NCBI GenBank assembly: GCA_015069265.1
Contig: SVIY01000006.1
Span: 1-39,349, forward strand
Reading direction: 5' to 3'
From: Clostridiales bacterium
GTDB lineage: Bacteria > Bacillota > Clostridia > Christensenellales > Borkfalkiaceae
DNA length: 39,349 nt
Shown: positions 7,978 through 17,569 of the stretch, one piece after another
Position numbering within the stretch: the stretch's first letter is position 1
Layout of the letters: every line of letters starts with the position of its first letter
The notes under the pieces: model-generated
Told to the model about the DNA's origin: nothing
What the model saw: only the letters and a program-made list of their open reading frames with translations
Databases searched by the model: none
Position numbers and translations under genes: made by a program

Positions 7978-9348
7978 TTATAAAATAGCGATTGCGATTG
8001 TGCAGTAAAGGATGAGCGATAAAACGTCAACTATGGTCGTCATAAACGGGCTTGCAACGACTGCGGGGTCGAGCTTGCAAATTTTAGCGAGCAAGGGGAG
8101 TAGACATCCGACGAGTTTTGCCATTACTATTGACAAGAACAAAACTGCCGAAACAACGATTGCCGTCCTTAACGAAATGTCGTTATACAAACTGTCGATG
8201 AGCAAGAGTTTTCCAAAGCACACGACGGCAACGGTAAGACCTACGAGGAGGGCGACTAAAAGTTCTTTTAATATTACTCTAAACAGGTCTCTAAACTGAA
8301 CGTCGCCCACGGCAATAGCACGAATTATGGTAACGGACGTTTGGTTGCCTGCGTTACCTGCCGTACCCATTAGCATAGGCACGAACGCGTATAGAACTGC
8401 ACCGCCGATAACCGCGAGTTTTTCTTCGTAACTAGACAAAATCATACTCGTGAACGTTGCCGAAATCATAAGTAAAAGTAGCCACGGAAGTCTAGCTTTC
8501 CAGAGCGAGAAGACAGACTGTTTTAAGTAAGGCTTTTCGCTGGGGAGGACTGCCGCCATCTTTTGAATGTCTTCGGTTGCTTCCTCTTGGATAACGTCCA
8601 CCGCGTCGTCGACGGTAACGATACCGACCAAGCACCCCTCTTTGTCGATTACGGGTAGGGCGAGGTAGTCGTAGTTACTGAACTTTAGAGCAACTTGTTC
8701 TTTATCCTCTAACGTAGATGCGGTAACGACGCTCTCTTCCATTATGTGAGCGATGAGTTCGTTTTTATCGGCAAGAAGCATGTCTTTAACGGTAACAACA
8801 CCGATTAAATGCTTCTTCCTATCGGTAACGTAACAAGTGTAAATTGTTTCCTTATTAAGTCCGGTCTTTCTTATCTTTTCAAAAGCCGATTCAACCGTGG
8901 TGCTTGCCGAAAAGGAAACGTACTCGGTAGTCATAATCGAGCCTGCCGAATCGTCGGGGTACTCTAAAAGCGCGTTTATCTCCTTTCTGTTTTCGGGCGA
9001 GGAGTTTTTGAGAATTCTCTTAACTACGTTTGCAGGCATTTCCTCAATCACGTCAACCGTATCGTCGAGGAACATATCGTCTACCACTTCTTTAAGTTCT
9101 TTATCGGTAAACGCTTTGATTAGGTTTTCTTGGATATCCGTTTCAATCTCTACGAAAACGTCGCTGGCGAGCTCTTTTGGGAGGAGGCGGAAAAACCTTA
9201 ATTGGTCTTTATCGTCCAAATTATCCTCCATAAACCTAGCGATGTCGAACGGTTCCATATCGAGAAGAAGTATTCGGAGGTCGGCAAACTTTCGCGTTTC
9301 AAAGCAAAAGCTCAACTTTTCGTATATGATTTGTAATTCTTCGTTCAT
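7978..9348 (-). CDS. mgtE: MgtE-type magnesium transporter
   Basis: N-domain, CBS pair (LIGVVTVKDMLLADKN / LVGIVTVDDAVDVIQEEATEDI) and C-terminal TM domain; ATG at 9348 (MNEELQ) with ggaggt RBS. Longer ORF start at 9453 lies in the riboswitch. Confidence 0.95.
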   Translation of the reverse strand: MNEELQIIYEKLSFCFETRKFADLRILLLDMEPFDIARFMEDNLDDKDQLRFFRLLPKELASDVFVEIETDIQENLIKAFTDKELKEVVDDMFLDDTVDVIEEMPANVVKRILKNSSPENRKEINALLEYPDDSAGSIMTTEYVSFSASTTVESAFEKIRKTGLNKETIYTCYVTDRKKHLIGVVTVKDMLLADKNELIAHIMEESVVTASTLEDKEQVALKFSNYDYLALPVIDKEGCLVGIVTVDDAVDVIQEEATEDIQKMAAVLPSEKPYLKQSVFSLWKARLPWLLLLMISATFTSMILSSYEEKLAVIGGAVLYAFVPMLMGTAGNAGNQTSVTIIRAIAVGDVQFRDLFRVILKELLVALLVGLTVAVVCFGKLLLIDSLYNDISLRTAIVVSAVLFLSIVMAKLVGCLLPLLAKICKLDPAVVASPFMTTIVDVLSLILYCTIAIAIL

Positions 9349-9360
9349 ATAAGACCTCCA

Positions 9361-9398
9361 AAAAAAGAAATTCCACCCGAAAAAAATCGCGGTGGAAT
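9361..9398 (-). terminator. riboswitch expression-platform terminator
   Basis: Minus strand ATTCCACC gcgatttttttcgg GTGGAAT ttc TTTTTTT, between the M-box and the mgtE RBS. Confidence 0.8.
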
Positions 9399-9424
9399 AC
9401 CAAAGACAAAACCTAAAAGTGTTA

Positions 9425-9575
9425 ACCATGCTGGCTTTAGCACCGTAGGGCAATGAAACTGCATTAAATCACGCCTTGTTTTCGACGTGGTTTGCTGACC
9501 AACTGACAGTGTCTCCACCATTTCGCGGCAGCAGTCCGTATCCCTATGGTAGCCTTACCTACCGGATTTATTCTC
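9425..9575 (-). ncRNA. M-box (ykoK leader) Mg2+ riboswitch
   Basis: Minus strand GTAGGTAAGGCTACCATAGGGATACGGACTGCTGCCGCG...GGTGGAGACACTG...GCCCTACGGTGCTAAAGCC matches remembered M-box conserved blocks; upstream of mgtE. Confidence 0.9.
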
Positions 9576-9655
9576 GATTGTTGATTAAAGTTTACTACTA
9601 ATTATAGCGCTTGTCAATAATATAGCGGTAAACTTTTATAAATTTTTTAATAAAT

Positions 9656-10108
9656 TTACTCCAAATTTTCGCCATTATCCACTAAAAACGCAGTTTTGTC
9701 GTTGATAGAGTGAACGGCTGAATAAAACTCGTCAAATTTCTTTTGAGAAATTACGACCGAGATAAACTTATCGTCTTGGTATTTAATGACCAATTTTTGC
9801 TCGTGCACGACGTGGATAAACTGCGAAATTTTCTCCACCGACATATTAAAGCGGAAAATTCCTAGTCGTAAAAATAGCCCTTTTTGCTCTATAACCTCGT
9901 ACCTACTAACTATCAATGCGAGGGCAACTATTAAAAGAACGAAAAGGTTTACCGCTAAAAAAGCAAGGTCTAAAACAAGATGAAAAACACGTCCGTCAAA
10001 ATTGAGCGCATTCCTTACGCAAAAAGAAGCGCCGACTATTACCGCAACTGCAACTACCGATAAAAGTAGGTAGATAATAGGCAAAAATTTATATCTAAAA
10101 GTTTTCAT
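9656..10108 (-). CDS. small membrane protein with bacterial PH-like domain
   Basis: Two N-terminal TM segments then YEVIEQKGLFLRLGIFRFNMSVEKISQF...; ATG at 10108 with aaggag SD. Confidence 0.7.
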   Translation of the reverse strand: MKTFRYKFLPIIYLLLSVVAVAVIVGASFCVRNALNFDGRVFHLVLDLAFLAVNLFVLLIVALALIVSRYEVIEQKGLFLRLGIFRFNMSVEKISQFIHVVHEQKLVIKYQDDKFISVVISQKKFDEFYSAVHSINDKTAFLVDNGENLE

Positions 10109-10199
10109 AATCACTCCTTAAAGTATATTTTATTACAGACGAATAAAAAAAGCAAGGGGGATTGAGTGGTTTTTTAGATAATTAAGGGGATAATAATAC

Positions 10200-10228
10200 T
10201 TGCAAAAAAGGTTATATTATTGTATAAT
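10200..10228 (+). promoter_or_regulatory. probable sigma-A promoter for aconitase-family gene
   Basis: TTGCAA - 17 nt - TATAAT (tgTATAAT extended -10). Confidence 0.6.
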
Positions 10229-10272
10229 AAACGACAAATAGGCAAACAAATCACGACATCGGAGAAAAGAAT

Positions 10273-12441
10273 ATGATTAAACTTATTGAAAAAGGCGTTT
10301 ATTATAAGGACGGCAAGCTTGTTCGCGCAAAATCTTTTGACCAATCGGCAAGAGAAAAGACCATTTCTTACAAGATTTTGTCCGCGCACAATTTTAGCGG
10401 TAACGACAAAAAACTTTGCGCAAAGTTTGACGAGATTACCTCGCACGATATTACCTACGTAGGTATTATCCAAACAGCAAAGGCTAGCGGTCTTGAAAAA
10501 TTCCCTATCCCTTACACTTTAACCAACTGCCACAACTCTCTTTGTGCAGTGGGTGGAACTATCAATGAGGACGACCACGTTTTCGGTCTTTCCGCCGCTA
10601 AAAAATACGGTGGAGCGTTCGTTCCTCCGCACCTTGCGGTTATCCACCAATATATGCGTGAAATGAGAGCGTTCTGCGGTGCTATGATTTTAGGTTCGGA
10701 CTCGCACACCCGTTACGGCGCGCTCGGCACTTTGGCTATCGGCGAGGGCGGTCCCGAACTCGTTAAACAACTTCTCGGCAGAACTTACGACGTGGATATG
10801 CCAGAAGTAGTTGCCGTTAACCTAAAAGGAAGATTGAGAAAGGGCGTAGGTCCGCACGACGTTGCTTTGGCACTCGTTAAGGCTACCTTTAAGAGCGGAT
10901 TTGTTAAGAACAGAATTTTAGAGTTTGTCGGCAACGGTATCAAAACTCTATCTATGGATTTTAGAAACGGTATCGACGTTATGACGACAGAGACTACCTG
11001 CCTATCTTCCGTTTGGATTACCGACGAAAAGACCAAAAAGTACTACGAACAGCACGAAAGAGTAGGCGCGTACAAAGAACTTCGTCCTGAAGAGGGCGCG
11101 TACTACGATAGGGGAATAGTTATCGACCTCTCTAAAGTTGAGCCGATGATTGCGCTTCCCTTCCACCCCTCTAACGCGTATACTATTAGAGATTTCCTCT
11201 CCCGTCCGTACGAACTCTTAAAAGAGGCGGAAGAAGCAGGCAAAAAGCTTTTACCCGAGGGCAAAGGCGAGTTTAGACTTACCGACAAGATAAAGGACGG
11301 CAAGGTTTACGTTGAGCAAGGCGTTATCGCAGGCTGTGCAGGCGGTATGTACGAAAACGTTGCGGAGGCTTCGGAAATTTTGGGCGATACCGCAATAAAC
11401 AACAACGACTTCACCTTGGATATTTATCCGTCCAGCCAACCCGTTTATAAAGGACTTGTGGACGGCGGTTATATCGGAAAACTTATGGATAACGGCGCGA
11501 TTATTAAGACTGCGTTCTGCGGACCCTGTTTCGGCGCTGGCGACGTTCCTCAAAATAACGGATTATCAATTAGACATACCACTAGAAACTTTGAGAGCCG
11601 TGAGGGAAGCAAACCTGCAAACGGACAACTCTCCGCCGTTGCACTAATGGACGCAAGAAGTATTGCAGCAACCGCTAAAAACGGTGGCGCTATAACTTCG
11701 GCTATGGACGAAGAATATTCTAACAAGATTAAAAAATATCGCTTTGACAACAAGATTTATAAGGCAAGAGTTTATAACGGCGTAGGCAAACAAAACCTCG
11801 ATAGTGCGCTTGTATACGGCCCGAACATTGCTGATTGGCCCAAGATGTACGCACTTAAAGACAACCTCTTATTAAAGGTTGTATCCGTACTGAACGACCC
11901 CGTTACCACGACTGACGAACTCATTCCGTCGGGCGAAACTTCGTCTTACCGCTCCAACCCCTTAAAACTTGCAGAGTTTGCATTGTCTAGAAAAGACCCT
12001 GCATACGTTCAAAGGGCAAAAGACGTTAGGGACGGCGCTTTTCCCAAAGAATTGGGACTTGACGAGAGCACTACCACTTACGGAAGCGTAGTTTGCTCTA
12101 TTAAACCGGGCGACGGCTCTGCAAGAGAACAAGCCGCGTCTTGTCAAAGAGTTTTGGGCGGTGTTGCAAACATTGCTAAAGAATATGCGACCAAGCGTTA
12201 TAGAAGCAACCTTATCAACTGGGGAATGATACCTTTCCTCGCCGATAAGAACGACTTCGAGGTGGGCGATTACGTTTACGTTGAAAACGTTAAGTCGGCA
12301 ATCGAAAACGGTGCAAAAGAGTTTAAGGCAAAGGTGTTCGGCAAAAACACAAGAACGATAACGTTGAAGATGGACGAGCTTACCGACGCGGAAAAGCAAA
12401 TCATATTAAAGGGTTGTCTAATCAACTACTACAAAAACTAA
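10273..12441 (+). CDS. aconitase-family hydratase (YbhJ-like)
   Basis: 722 aa; CGPCFGAGDVPQNN plus upstream GCAGG cysteine, GSDSHTRYGALGTLAIGEGG, swivel-domain C terminus. Confidence 0.85.
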   Translation: MIKLIEKGVYYKDGKLVRAKSFDQSAREKTISYKILSAHNFSGNDKKLCAKFDEITSHDITYVGIIQTAKASGLEKFPIPYTLTNCHNSLCAVGGTINEDDHVFGLSAAKKYGGAFVPPHLAVIHQYMREMRAFCGAMILGSDSHTRYGALGTLAIGEGGPELVKQLLGRTYDVDMPEVVAVNLKGRLRKGVGPHDVALALVKATFKSGFVKNRILEFVGNGIKTLSMDFRNGIDVMTTETTCLSSVWITDEKTKKYYEQHERVGAYKELRPEEGAYYDRGIVIDLSKVEPMIALPFHPSNAYTIRDFLSRPYELLKEAEEAGKKLLPEGKGEFRLTDKIKDGKVYVEQGVIAGCAGGMYENVAEASEILGDTAINNNDFTLDIYPSSQPVYKGLVDGGYIGKLMDNGAIIKTAFCGPCFGAGDVPQNNGLSIRHTTRNFESREGSKPANGQLSAVALMDARSIAATAKNGGAITSAMDEEYSNKIKKYRFDNKIYKARVYNGVGKQNLDSALVYGPNIADWPKMYALKDNLLLKVVSVLNDPVTTTDELIPSGETSSYRSNPLKLAEFALSRKDPAYVQRAKDVRDGAFPKELGLDESTTTYGSVVCSIKPGDGSAREQAASCQRVLGGVANIAKEYATKRYRSNLINWGMIPFLADKNDFEVGDYVYVENVKSAIENGAKEFKAKVFGKNTRTITLKMDELTDAEKQIILKGCLINYYKN

Positions 12442-12453
12442 ATAAGTTTATAA

Positions 12454-12484
12454 CCGTCGTTTATGTTAAACGGCGGTTTTTTTA
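12454..12484 (+). terminator. intrinsic terminator
   Basis: CCGTCGTTTA tgt TAAACGGCGG TTTTTTT. Confidence 0.9.
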
Positions 12485-12546
12485 CGCATAATGCCTAAAA
12501 AAAGCACATAGCATAAATTGACGAATAACGCTTTAAGGAGGGCAAG

Positions 12547-12807
12547 ATGAGTTTTATAGACTGCATTTTAGGGTGCTTTAACGGAGGCGAACTCCCAAGT
12601 CAACCGCAATTTAGGGCGGTGCTTTTCGGGGATAGCGCAGGGTATTTTGAAAACGTTAGGTCGATAGGCGCATACTCGGACGAAGAGGTGTATTTAATTC
12701 TTAAAAAAGGCGGAATAAAAATCAAGGGCGAGTGCCTTTATATCAAAAAATACTGTGCGGGGGACGTTGCCGTTTGTGGAAAAATAAAAGCAATAGAAAG
12801 GGTTTAG
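12547..12807 (+). CDS. yqfC: YqfC-family sporulation protein
   Basis: 86 aa YabP/YqfC-like sequence (YFENVRSIGAYSDEEVYLILKKGGIKIKGECLYIKKY), directly upstream of yqfD. Confidence 0.75.
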   Translation: MSFIDCILGCFNGGELPSQPQFRAVLFGDSAGYFENVRSIGAYSDEEVYLILKKGGIKIKGECLYIKKYCAGDVAVCGKIKAIERV

Positions 12808-12818
12808 GACTTTTTTCC

Positions 12819-13700
12819 GTGTACGAGGTTCGCGGACTAAACCTCGACGGACTCATTAAAAGCGCGAAAAATAGGGGAATTGACCTCTATAACGTAAAAA
12901 AATACAAAAATAAACGCATGAACGTTACCGTAAACTTTAAGGACGGCGAAAATTTTTTTGCAATCGCGCGCGAATTGTGTTATAATATAAAAAAAGTAAG
13001 AGATAAGGGTAGGGGTTATCCACTTTATCTGCTATTTAAGTCCTTCGGACTTATACTCGGTGCAATTTTCTTTTGCTCAGCCCAATGCGCGTTTAACGAC
13101 CTAGTGTTAGACGTTTGCTATTCGGGTAGCGGAATAGTGCTTAAAACAGAGGTGCAAGAATACCTCGCCTTGCAAGGAATTGGCAAGTATTCGAGGTTTT
13201 CTAAAATTGATTTACCCACCCTTGAGGACGGAATACTATCGGATAATAAAAACCTGTCCTTTGCGTCGTGCAAGAAAAAGGGCAATAGGCTCTTGATAGA
13301 GTTGGTTCTCTCTGACGATAGCGTGAAAACGTTAGAGGGGGATAAATACCAAATGCTATCCACTGACGACGGCGTTGTGGAAAGCGTTAAGGTTTATCGC
13401 GGAACGGCGCTAGTTAAAGTTGGGGACACAGTAAAGAAAGGCGATTTACTCGTGGACGGCATTGCAACGGTAAAGGACCAAACGGTAAAGATTAACGTGC
13501 TTGCAGTCGTAACGCTTAAAGTTGAGAGAGAGTTTACCTTTGTCGGCGAAAAAGAGGCGGAAGCGTTTGCGCAAATGCTCTCAACCGAAAAACTGCACGG
13601 CGAGGAAATACTTTCCATCCAAACGGAAAGAACGGATAACGGTCAAGAATATTTTTATAAAGTAACGGCAAAAATCAGGCGGGTAATCTCCGTCGGTTAA
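12819..13700 (+). CDS. yqfD: sporulation protein YqfD
   Basis: VYEVRGLNLDGLIKSAKNRGIDLYNVKK..., TM then DDGVVESVKVYRGTALVKVGDTVKKGDLLVDG; GTG start at 12819 inferred. Confidence 0.85.
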   Translation: MYEVRGLNLDGLIKSAKNRGIDLYNVKKYKNKRMNVTVNFKDGENFFAIARELCYNIKKVRDKGRGYPLYLLFKSFGLILGAIFFCSAQCAFNDLVLDVCYSGSGIVLKTEVQEYLALQGIGKYSRFSKIDLPTLEDGILSDNKNLSFASCKKKGNRLLIELVLSDDSVKTLEGDKYQMLSTDDGVVESVKVYRGTALVKVGDTVKKGDLLVDGIATVKDQTVKINVLAVVTLKVEREFTFVGEKEAEAFAQMLSTEKLHGEEILSIQTERTDNGQEYFYKVTAKIRRVISVG

Positions 13701-13712
13701 AGGAAGAAAATT

Positions 13713-15176
13713 ATGAGAAAAACAAAGTCGCAAAAGGTGCTTAACTGGGGGACGAAGGACGTTGTGCTAAACGTTCTCGTCTACGTTTTGAACGCCGTCG
13801 TAATCACGGGGTTATTCTACCTTACCGTGTACGTAAACGGCATAACCGGACAAAAAGGGTTAGAGAGTTTATCGAAAAATCCAACCACGTTTTTGCACTT
13901 TATACTATTGCTTGTGTTAACTATCTCTATTATGGCGTTTTATTTCGCGTTCGAGGACAGAGATTTTCTAAAAAGAGCGGTAAACTCGCAAATGATATTT
14001 TTAATCATCGAGCTTGGAATTTTAGCGTGCAGTGCAATCGGTGCGTACGTAAACGTTAATTTAAGACCGCTAGCGTTCGTCGCGTTGCTAACGCTTTTCG
14101 TTACTAACAGAAGAACGGCAATATTTACCAACATAATTTTCTGCGTAATCATCTTCTTGTTCGACTCTTTCGGTGGAAACGTGTTCAGCGTCGGCAACTA
14201 TCCTATACTCATTATGGGTTTCAGTTCGGGCGTAATCGCTGCCGTTTCTATGGATAAAGCGTCGTCAAGACTAAAACTTTTATTGAGAAGCATTTTAATC
14301 TCACTTCCCTCACTTCTCTGCGTGGGAATGGACATTATCGAAAACGGTGGGGATAACGTCGTTGCAGACCTCGTTTCCGCAGGCTTTTCAGGACCGCTAG
14401 TCGTTGCAATCTTTATGATACTTCTTCCCGTGTTCGAGGCGATGTTCAAAAAGGTTTCCAGCTTTAAGTATTCAGAACTCACCGACCACAAATCAAAGCT
14501 TATTAAAAAACTTATCCAACAAGCACCGGGCACGTTCAACCACTCAATCGTGGTGTGCAACATTGCAGAGGCGTGTGCGGCGGCTATCGAGGAGGACGCT
14601 CTGCTCGCAAGAACGTGCGCGTACTATCACGACGTAGGAAAACTTCGTAGACCGGAGTTCTTTAAGGAAAACCAAGCGGACGGAGTTAACCCGCACGACG
14701 ATTTAACCCCCGAACTTTCGGCAAACATCATAAAGGCGCACGCTCAAGACGGATATAATTTAGTCATTAAAAACAGACTTCCGCAAGAGATTGCAGACGT
14801 GTGTCTGCAACACCACGGCACCTTGCCTATCATATATTTTTACGACAAGGCGAGAAAGTTTACTGACGGTGACGTAGACCTTTTGCAGTACTGCTACCCA
14901 GGGCCTAAACCCAAGACCAAAATCGCGGCGATTATTATGATAGCCGACGGGTGCGAGGCGGCGGCAAGGTCATTACAAGACCGTTCTAGAGAGAACGTTA
15001 AAAAGGTGGTTAGAAAAATCGTTAACGACAGAATGGAACTCGGTCAGTTCGACGATTGTGAAATAACCTTAAAGGAACTTAACATTATTATCCACACGGT
15101 AGTAAACAACCTCACGGGTATTTACCACAGCAGAATAGAGTACCCCAAGGTAAATCTAGAGGGTATGGACTTATAA
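13713..15176 (+). CDS. pgpH: PgpH/YqfF-type membrane HD-domain phosphodiesterase, short form
   Basis: QQAPGTFNHSIVVCNIAEACAAAIEEDALLARTCAYYHDVGKLRRPEFF after a multi-TM region. Confidence 0.88.
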   Translation: MRKTKSQKVLNWGTKDVVLNVLVYVLNAVVITGLFYLTVYVNGITGQKGLESLSKNPTTFLHFILLLVLTISIMAFYFAFEDRDFLKRAVNSQMIFLIIELGILACSAIGAYVNVNLRPLAFVALLTLFVTNRRTAIFTNIIFCVIIFLFDSFGGNVFSVGNYPILIMGFSSGVIAAVSMDKASSRLKLLLRSILISLPSLLCVGMDIIENGGDNVVADLVSAGFSGPLVVAIFMILLPVFEAMFKKVSSFKYSELTDHKSKLIKKLIQQAPGTFNHSIVVCNIAEACAAAIEEDALLARTCAYYHDVGKLRRPEFFKENQADGVNPHDDLTPELSANIIKAHAQDGYNLVIKNRLPQEIADVCLQHHGTLPIIYFYDKARKFTDGDVDLLQYCYPGPKPKTKIAAIIMIADGCEAAARSLQDRSRENVKKVVRKIVNDRMELGQFDDCEITLKELNIIIHTVVNNLTGIYHSRIEYPKVNLEGMDL

Positions 15177-15188
15177 CGAGAGGAAATC

Positions 15189-15671
15189 ATGGGCAAATTA
15201 TTTATAGAGTGTCTTGACAGAAAAGTAAAGGTAAAAAAGATTGCCAAAGCGGTTATGACCGCACTTGGACAAGTTTCTAAATTTAAAGTAGAACTCATCT
15301 TCCACAACAGCGAGGCAATGCACAACCTTAACAGAACGACTAGGGGTGTGGACAGCGTTACCGACGTTTTGTCCTATCCTAGCCTTGACGGTATTCGCGG
15401 AAAGATTTTATATCCCGAAGACTGCCTTACCGAACTTGAGGGCAGGTATATCTTCCTCGGCTCGATTGTTTTGTGCGAGGAAAAGATTATTCAACAGGCA
15501 GAAGAATACGGTCATAGCGTGGAAAGGGAGAGAGAGTATTTAATTATACACGGACTTATGCACCTTTTCGGTTACGACCATATGGAAGAACAGGACAAAA
15601 AGCAAATGAGAACGCTTGAAAAGAGCGCGCTCGCAATTCTTCACCCAGAAGAGAATAAAGGAAAAGCATAA
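15189..15671 (+). CDS. ybeY: rRNA maturation RNase YbeY
   Basis: LNRTTRGVDSVTDVLSYP and HGLMHLFGYDH zinc motif. Confidence 0.95.
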   Translation: MGKLFIECLDRKVKVKKIAKAVMTALGQVSKFKVELIFHNSEAMHNLNRTTRGVDSVTDVLSYPSLDGIRGKILYPEDCLTELEGRYIFLGSIVLCEEKIIQQAEEYGHSVEREREYLIIHGLMHLFGYDHMEEQDKKQMRTLEKSALAILHPEENKGKA

Positions 15672-16555
15672 TGAAAAGCGGAATTGTTGCAGTCGTTGGG
15701 CGCGCAAATGCAGGGAAAAGCACGCTTGTCAACGTTTTGGTTGGCGAAAAGGTGGCTATCGTTTCCCCAAAACCCCAAACGACAAGAGATAGAATACTCG
15801 GTGTTTTAACTACCGAAGATTACCAAATTGCATTTATTGACACACCGGGAATTTATAGGGCGGACAACCTACTAAACTCGGTTATGCAAAAGACCACGAC
15901 CGATAGCGTTAGCGACGTGGACGCGGTGCTATTCGTTATGGACGCGCACGAAGGACTAAGCGACGAGGATAGAAAACTTCTTAAAAAATACGCCTCCTCA
16001 TCGGTGCCGACCATACTTGCGCTCACAAAAATTGACATTATGCCCGAAAGTCTTTTGATAAGCGAGCTTAAAGAACTCTCTAGCGAGAACGTGGAAATCG
16101 TTCCCGTTTCGGCAAGAAAGGGAAGAAATATTAAAGAGCTTATAAAAGTCATTTTGGCAAAACTTCCCGAGGGCGAAAAACTTTTCGAGCAAGATATAAT
16201 ATCCGACCGTTCGGAAAAGTTTATGGTGTCCGAGATAATGCGCGAAAAAATTCTTCTTAAATTCGACAAGGAAATTCCGCACGGCGTTGCAATTATCATA
16301 AACGAGTTTGCGCTTTCCGAGAACGGAAGAACTTATAGAATAAGCCTAGACATAGTTTGTGAAAAACCAAACCACAAAGCAATACTTATCGGAAAGGGCG
16401 GACGCGCAATAAAAGAGGTGTCGTCTTTTGCTAGGGAGGATATGGAAAAGTTCCTCGGCAAAAAGGTGTTCCTCACAACGTACGTAAAGGTAAAAGAAGA
16501 TTGGCGCAACAGTGCGCAACTAATGAAAGAGTACGGCTACGGCGACAACGCTTAA
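15671..16555 (+). CDS. era: GTPase Era
   Basis: GRANAGKSTLVNVLVGEKVAIVSPKPQTTRDRILG, DTPG, KH domain IIGKGGRAIKEV-like. Confidence 0.97.
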   Translation: MKSGIVAVVGRANAGKSTLVNVLVGEKVAIVSPKPQTTRDRILGVLTTEDYQIAFIDTPGIYRADNLLNSVMQKTTTDSVSDVDAVLFVMDAHEGLSDEDRKLLKKYASSSVPTILALTKIDIMPESLLISELKELSSENVEIVPVSARKGRNIKELIKVILAKLPEGEKLFEQDIISDRSEKFMVSEIMREKILLKFDKEIPHGVAIIINEFALSENGRTYRISLDIVCEKPNHKAILIGKGGRAIKEVSSFAREDMEKFLGKKVFLTTYVKVKEDWRNSAQLMKEYGYGDNA

Positions 16556-16605
16556 CCGCATAAAAGGGGAAAATAAGCGCATACTCACTCTTAGAGGGGG
16601 AGAGT

Positions 16606-16719
16606 ATGGGCAAAAAGAAAAAGCAAGTAAGGCGCGCAGACGATACCGCGTGGAAATTGTTTGAAAAGACGGGGGACGTGCGCTACTATCTTTTGTATAA
16701 AAAACTTTCGGATAAATAA
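16606..16719 (+). CDS. yqzL: YqzL-like micro-protein (37 aa)
   Basis: MGKKKKQVRRADDTAWKLFEKTGDVRYYLLYKKLSDK*, SD aggggg; between era and recO as in Bacillus. Absent from the supplied ORF track. Confidence 0.8.
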   Translation: MGKKKKQVRRADDTAWKLFEKTGDVRYYLLYKKLSDK

Positions 16720-16724
16720 ATCTT

Positions 16725-17438
16725 ATGGAAGAAAAGCTTAAAGGAATAGTGCTCGGCGGAACGGCTTTCGGCGAGAATGATAAAATACTCAATATTTTCA
16801 CCTTGGAGCAAGGTGTCCTTTCGGCTAAAATAAAAGGCGTTAAAAAGGCAGGGGCAAAGTTAAAGTTTGCTTCCGAGCCTTTTTGTTTTGCAGAATTTTT
16901 GCTCGCTAAAAAGGGGGAGATGAGAACTGTTACGGGCGCAAGCTTAATTGACAGTTTTTATCCGCTCCGAGAAGACATAGGCAAATATTTTTGTGCGGGC
17001 GCTGTATTGGAGTTTGTGAAAAAGTTTTATAGAGAAAATATCGTGTCGGCAGAGGGGTTTTTCCTCGTTATTGAAACGCTTAAAGAAATAAGTTACGGGG
17101 ACAGGAGCGCAAAAGAGGTGCTTATCCGATTTTTGTTTTCTGCGTTAAAAGAGAACGGTTACGCCCTTTTTATCGACAGTTGCGCTTGCTGTAAAAACCA
17201 AGTGCACGGCAGGGTTTTCTTCGATTATAGGCGTGGTTCGTTTTACTGCGAAAACTGTTTCGACGGGGTGGGGAGAGAGATGAATTTATCCACGTTAGAA
17301 GGGCTTCAAACGGTTATGCGCGGAGGCTCGGTTGACGGGGAGATTGAGGTCAAAATATTAAGACTTTTGAACTTTTACATAGAAAACCGCGCCGAAGAAA
17401 AAATTAAGTCGCTTGCAGAACTTATGAAAATTTTGTAA
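16725..17438 (+). CDS. recO: DNA repair protein RecO
   Basis: OB-fold N terminus (KGIVLGGTAFGENDKILNIFTLEQGVLSAKIKGVKK), Cys motif CACC...CENC. Confidence 0.92.
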   Translation: MEEKLKGIVLGGTAFGENDKILNIFTLEQGVLSAKIKGVKKAGAKLKFASEPFCFAEFLLAKKGEMRTVTGASLIDSFYPLREDIGKYFCAGAVLEFVKKFYRENIVSAEGFFLVIETLKEISYGDRSAKEVLIRFLFSALKENGYALFIDSCACCKNQVHGRVFFDYRRGSFYCENCFDGVGREMNLSTLEGLQTVMRGGSVDGEIEVKILRLLNFYIENRAEEKIKSLAELMKIL

Positions 17439-17465
17439 TAATAGAAAAAAAGTGTGCTATAAAGG

Positions 17466-17494
17466 TTGATAAATTTTTCAAATTATAGTAAAAT
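17466..17494 (+). promoter_or_regulatory. probable sigma-A promoter for ppdK
   Basis: TTGATA - 17 nt - TAAAAT. Confidence 0.5.
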
Positions 17495-17569
17495 ATGTAA
17501 GGTTAAAATTAAGAGGGAAAATTAATAACACCAAATACTAAATGTAGGACAAATTAGGAGGAAAACATA

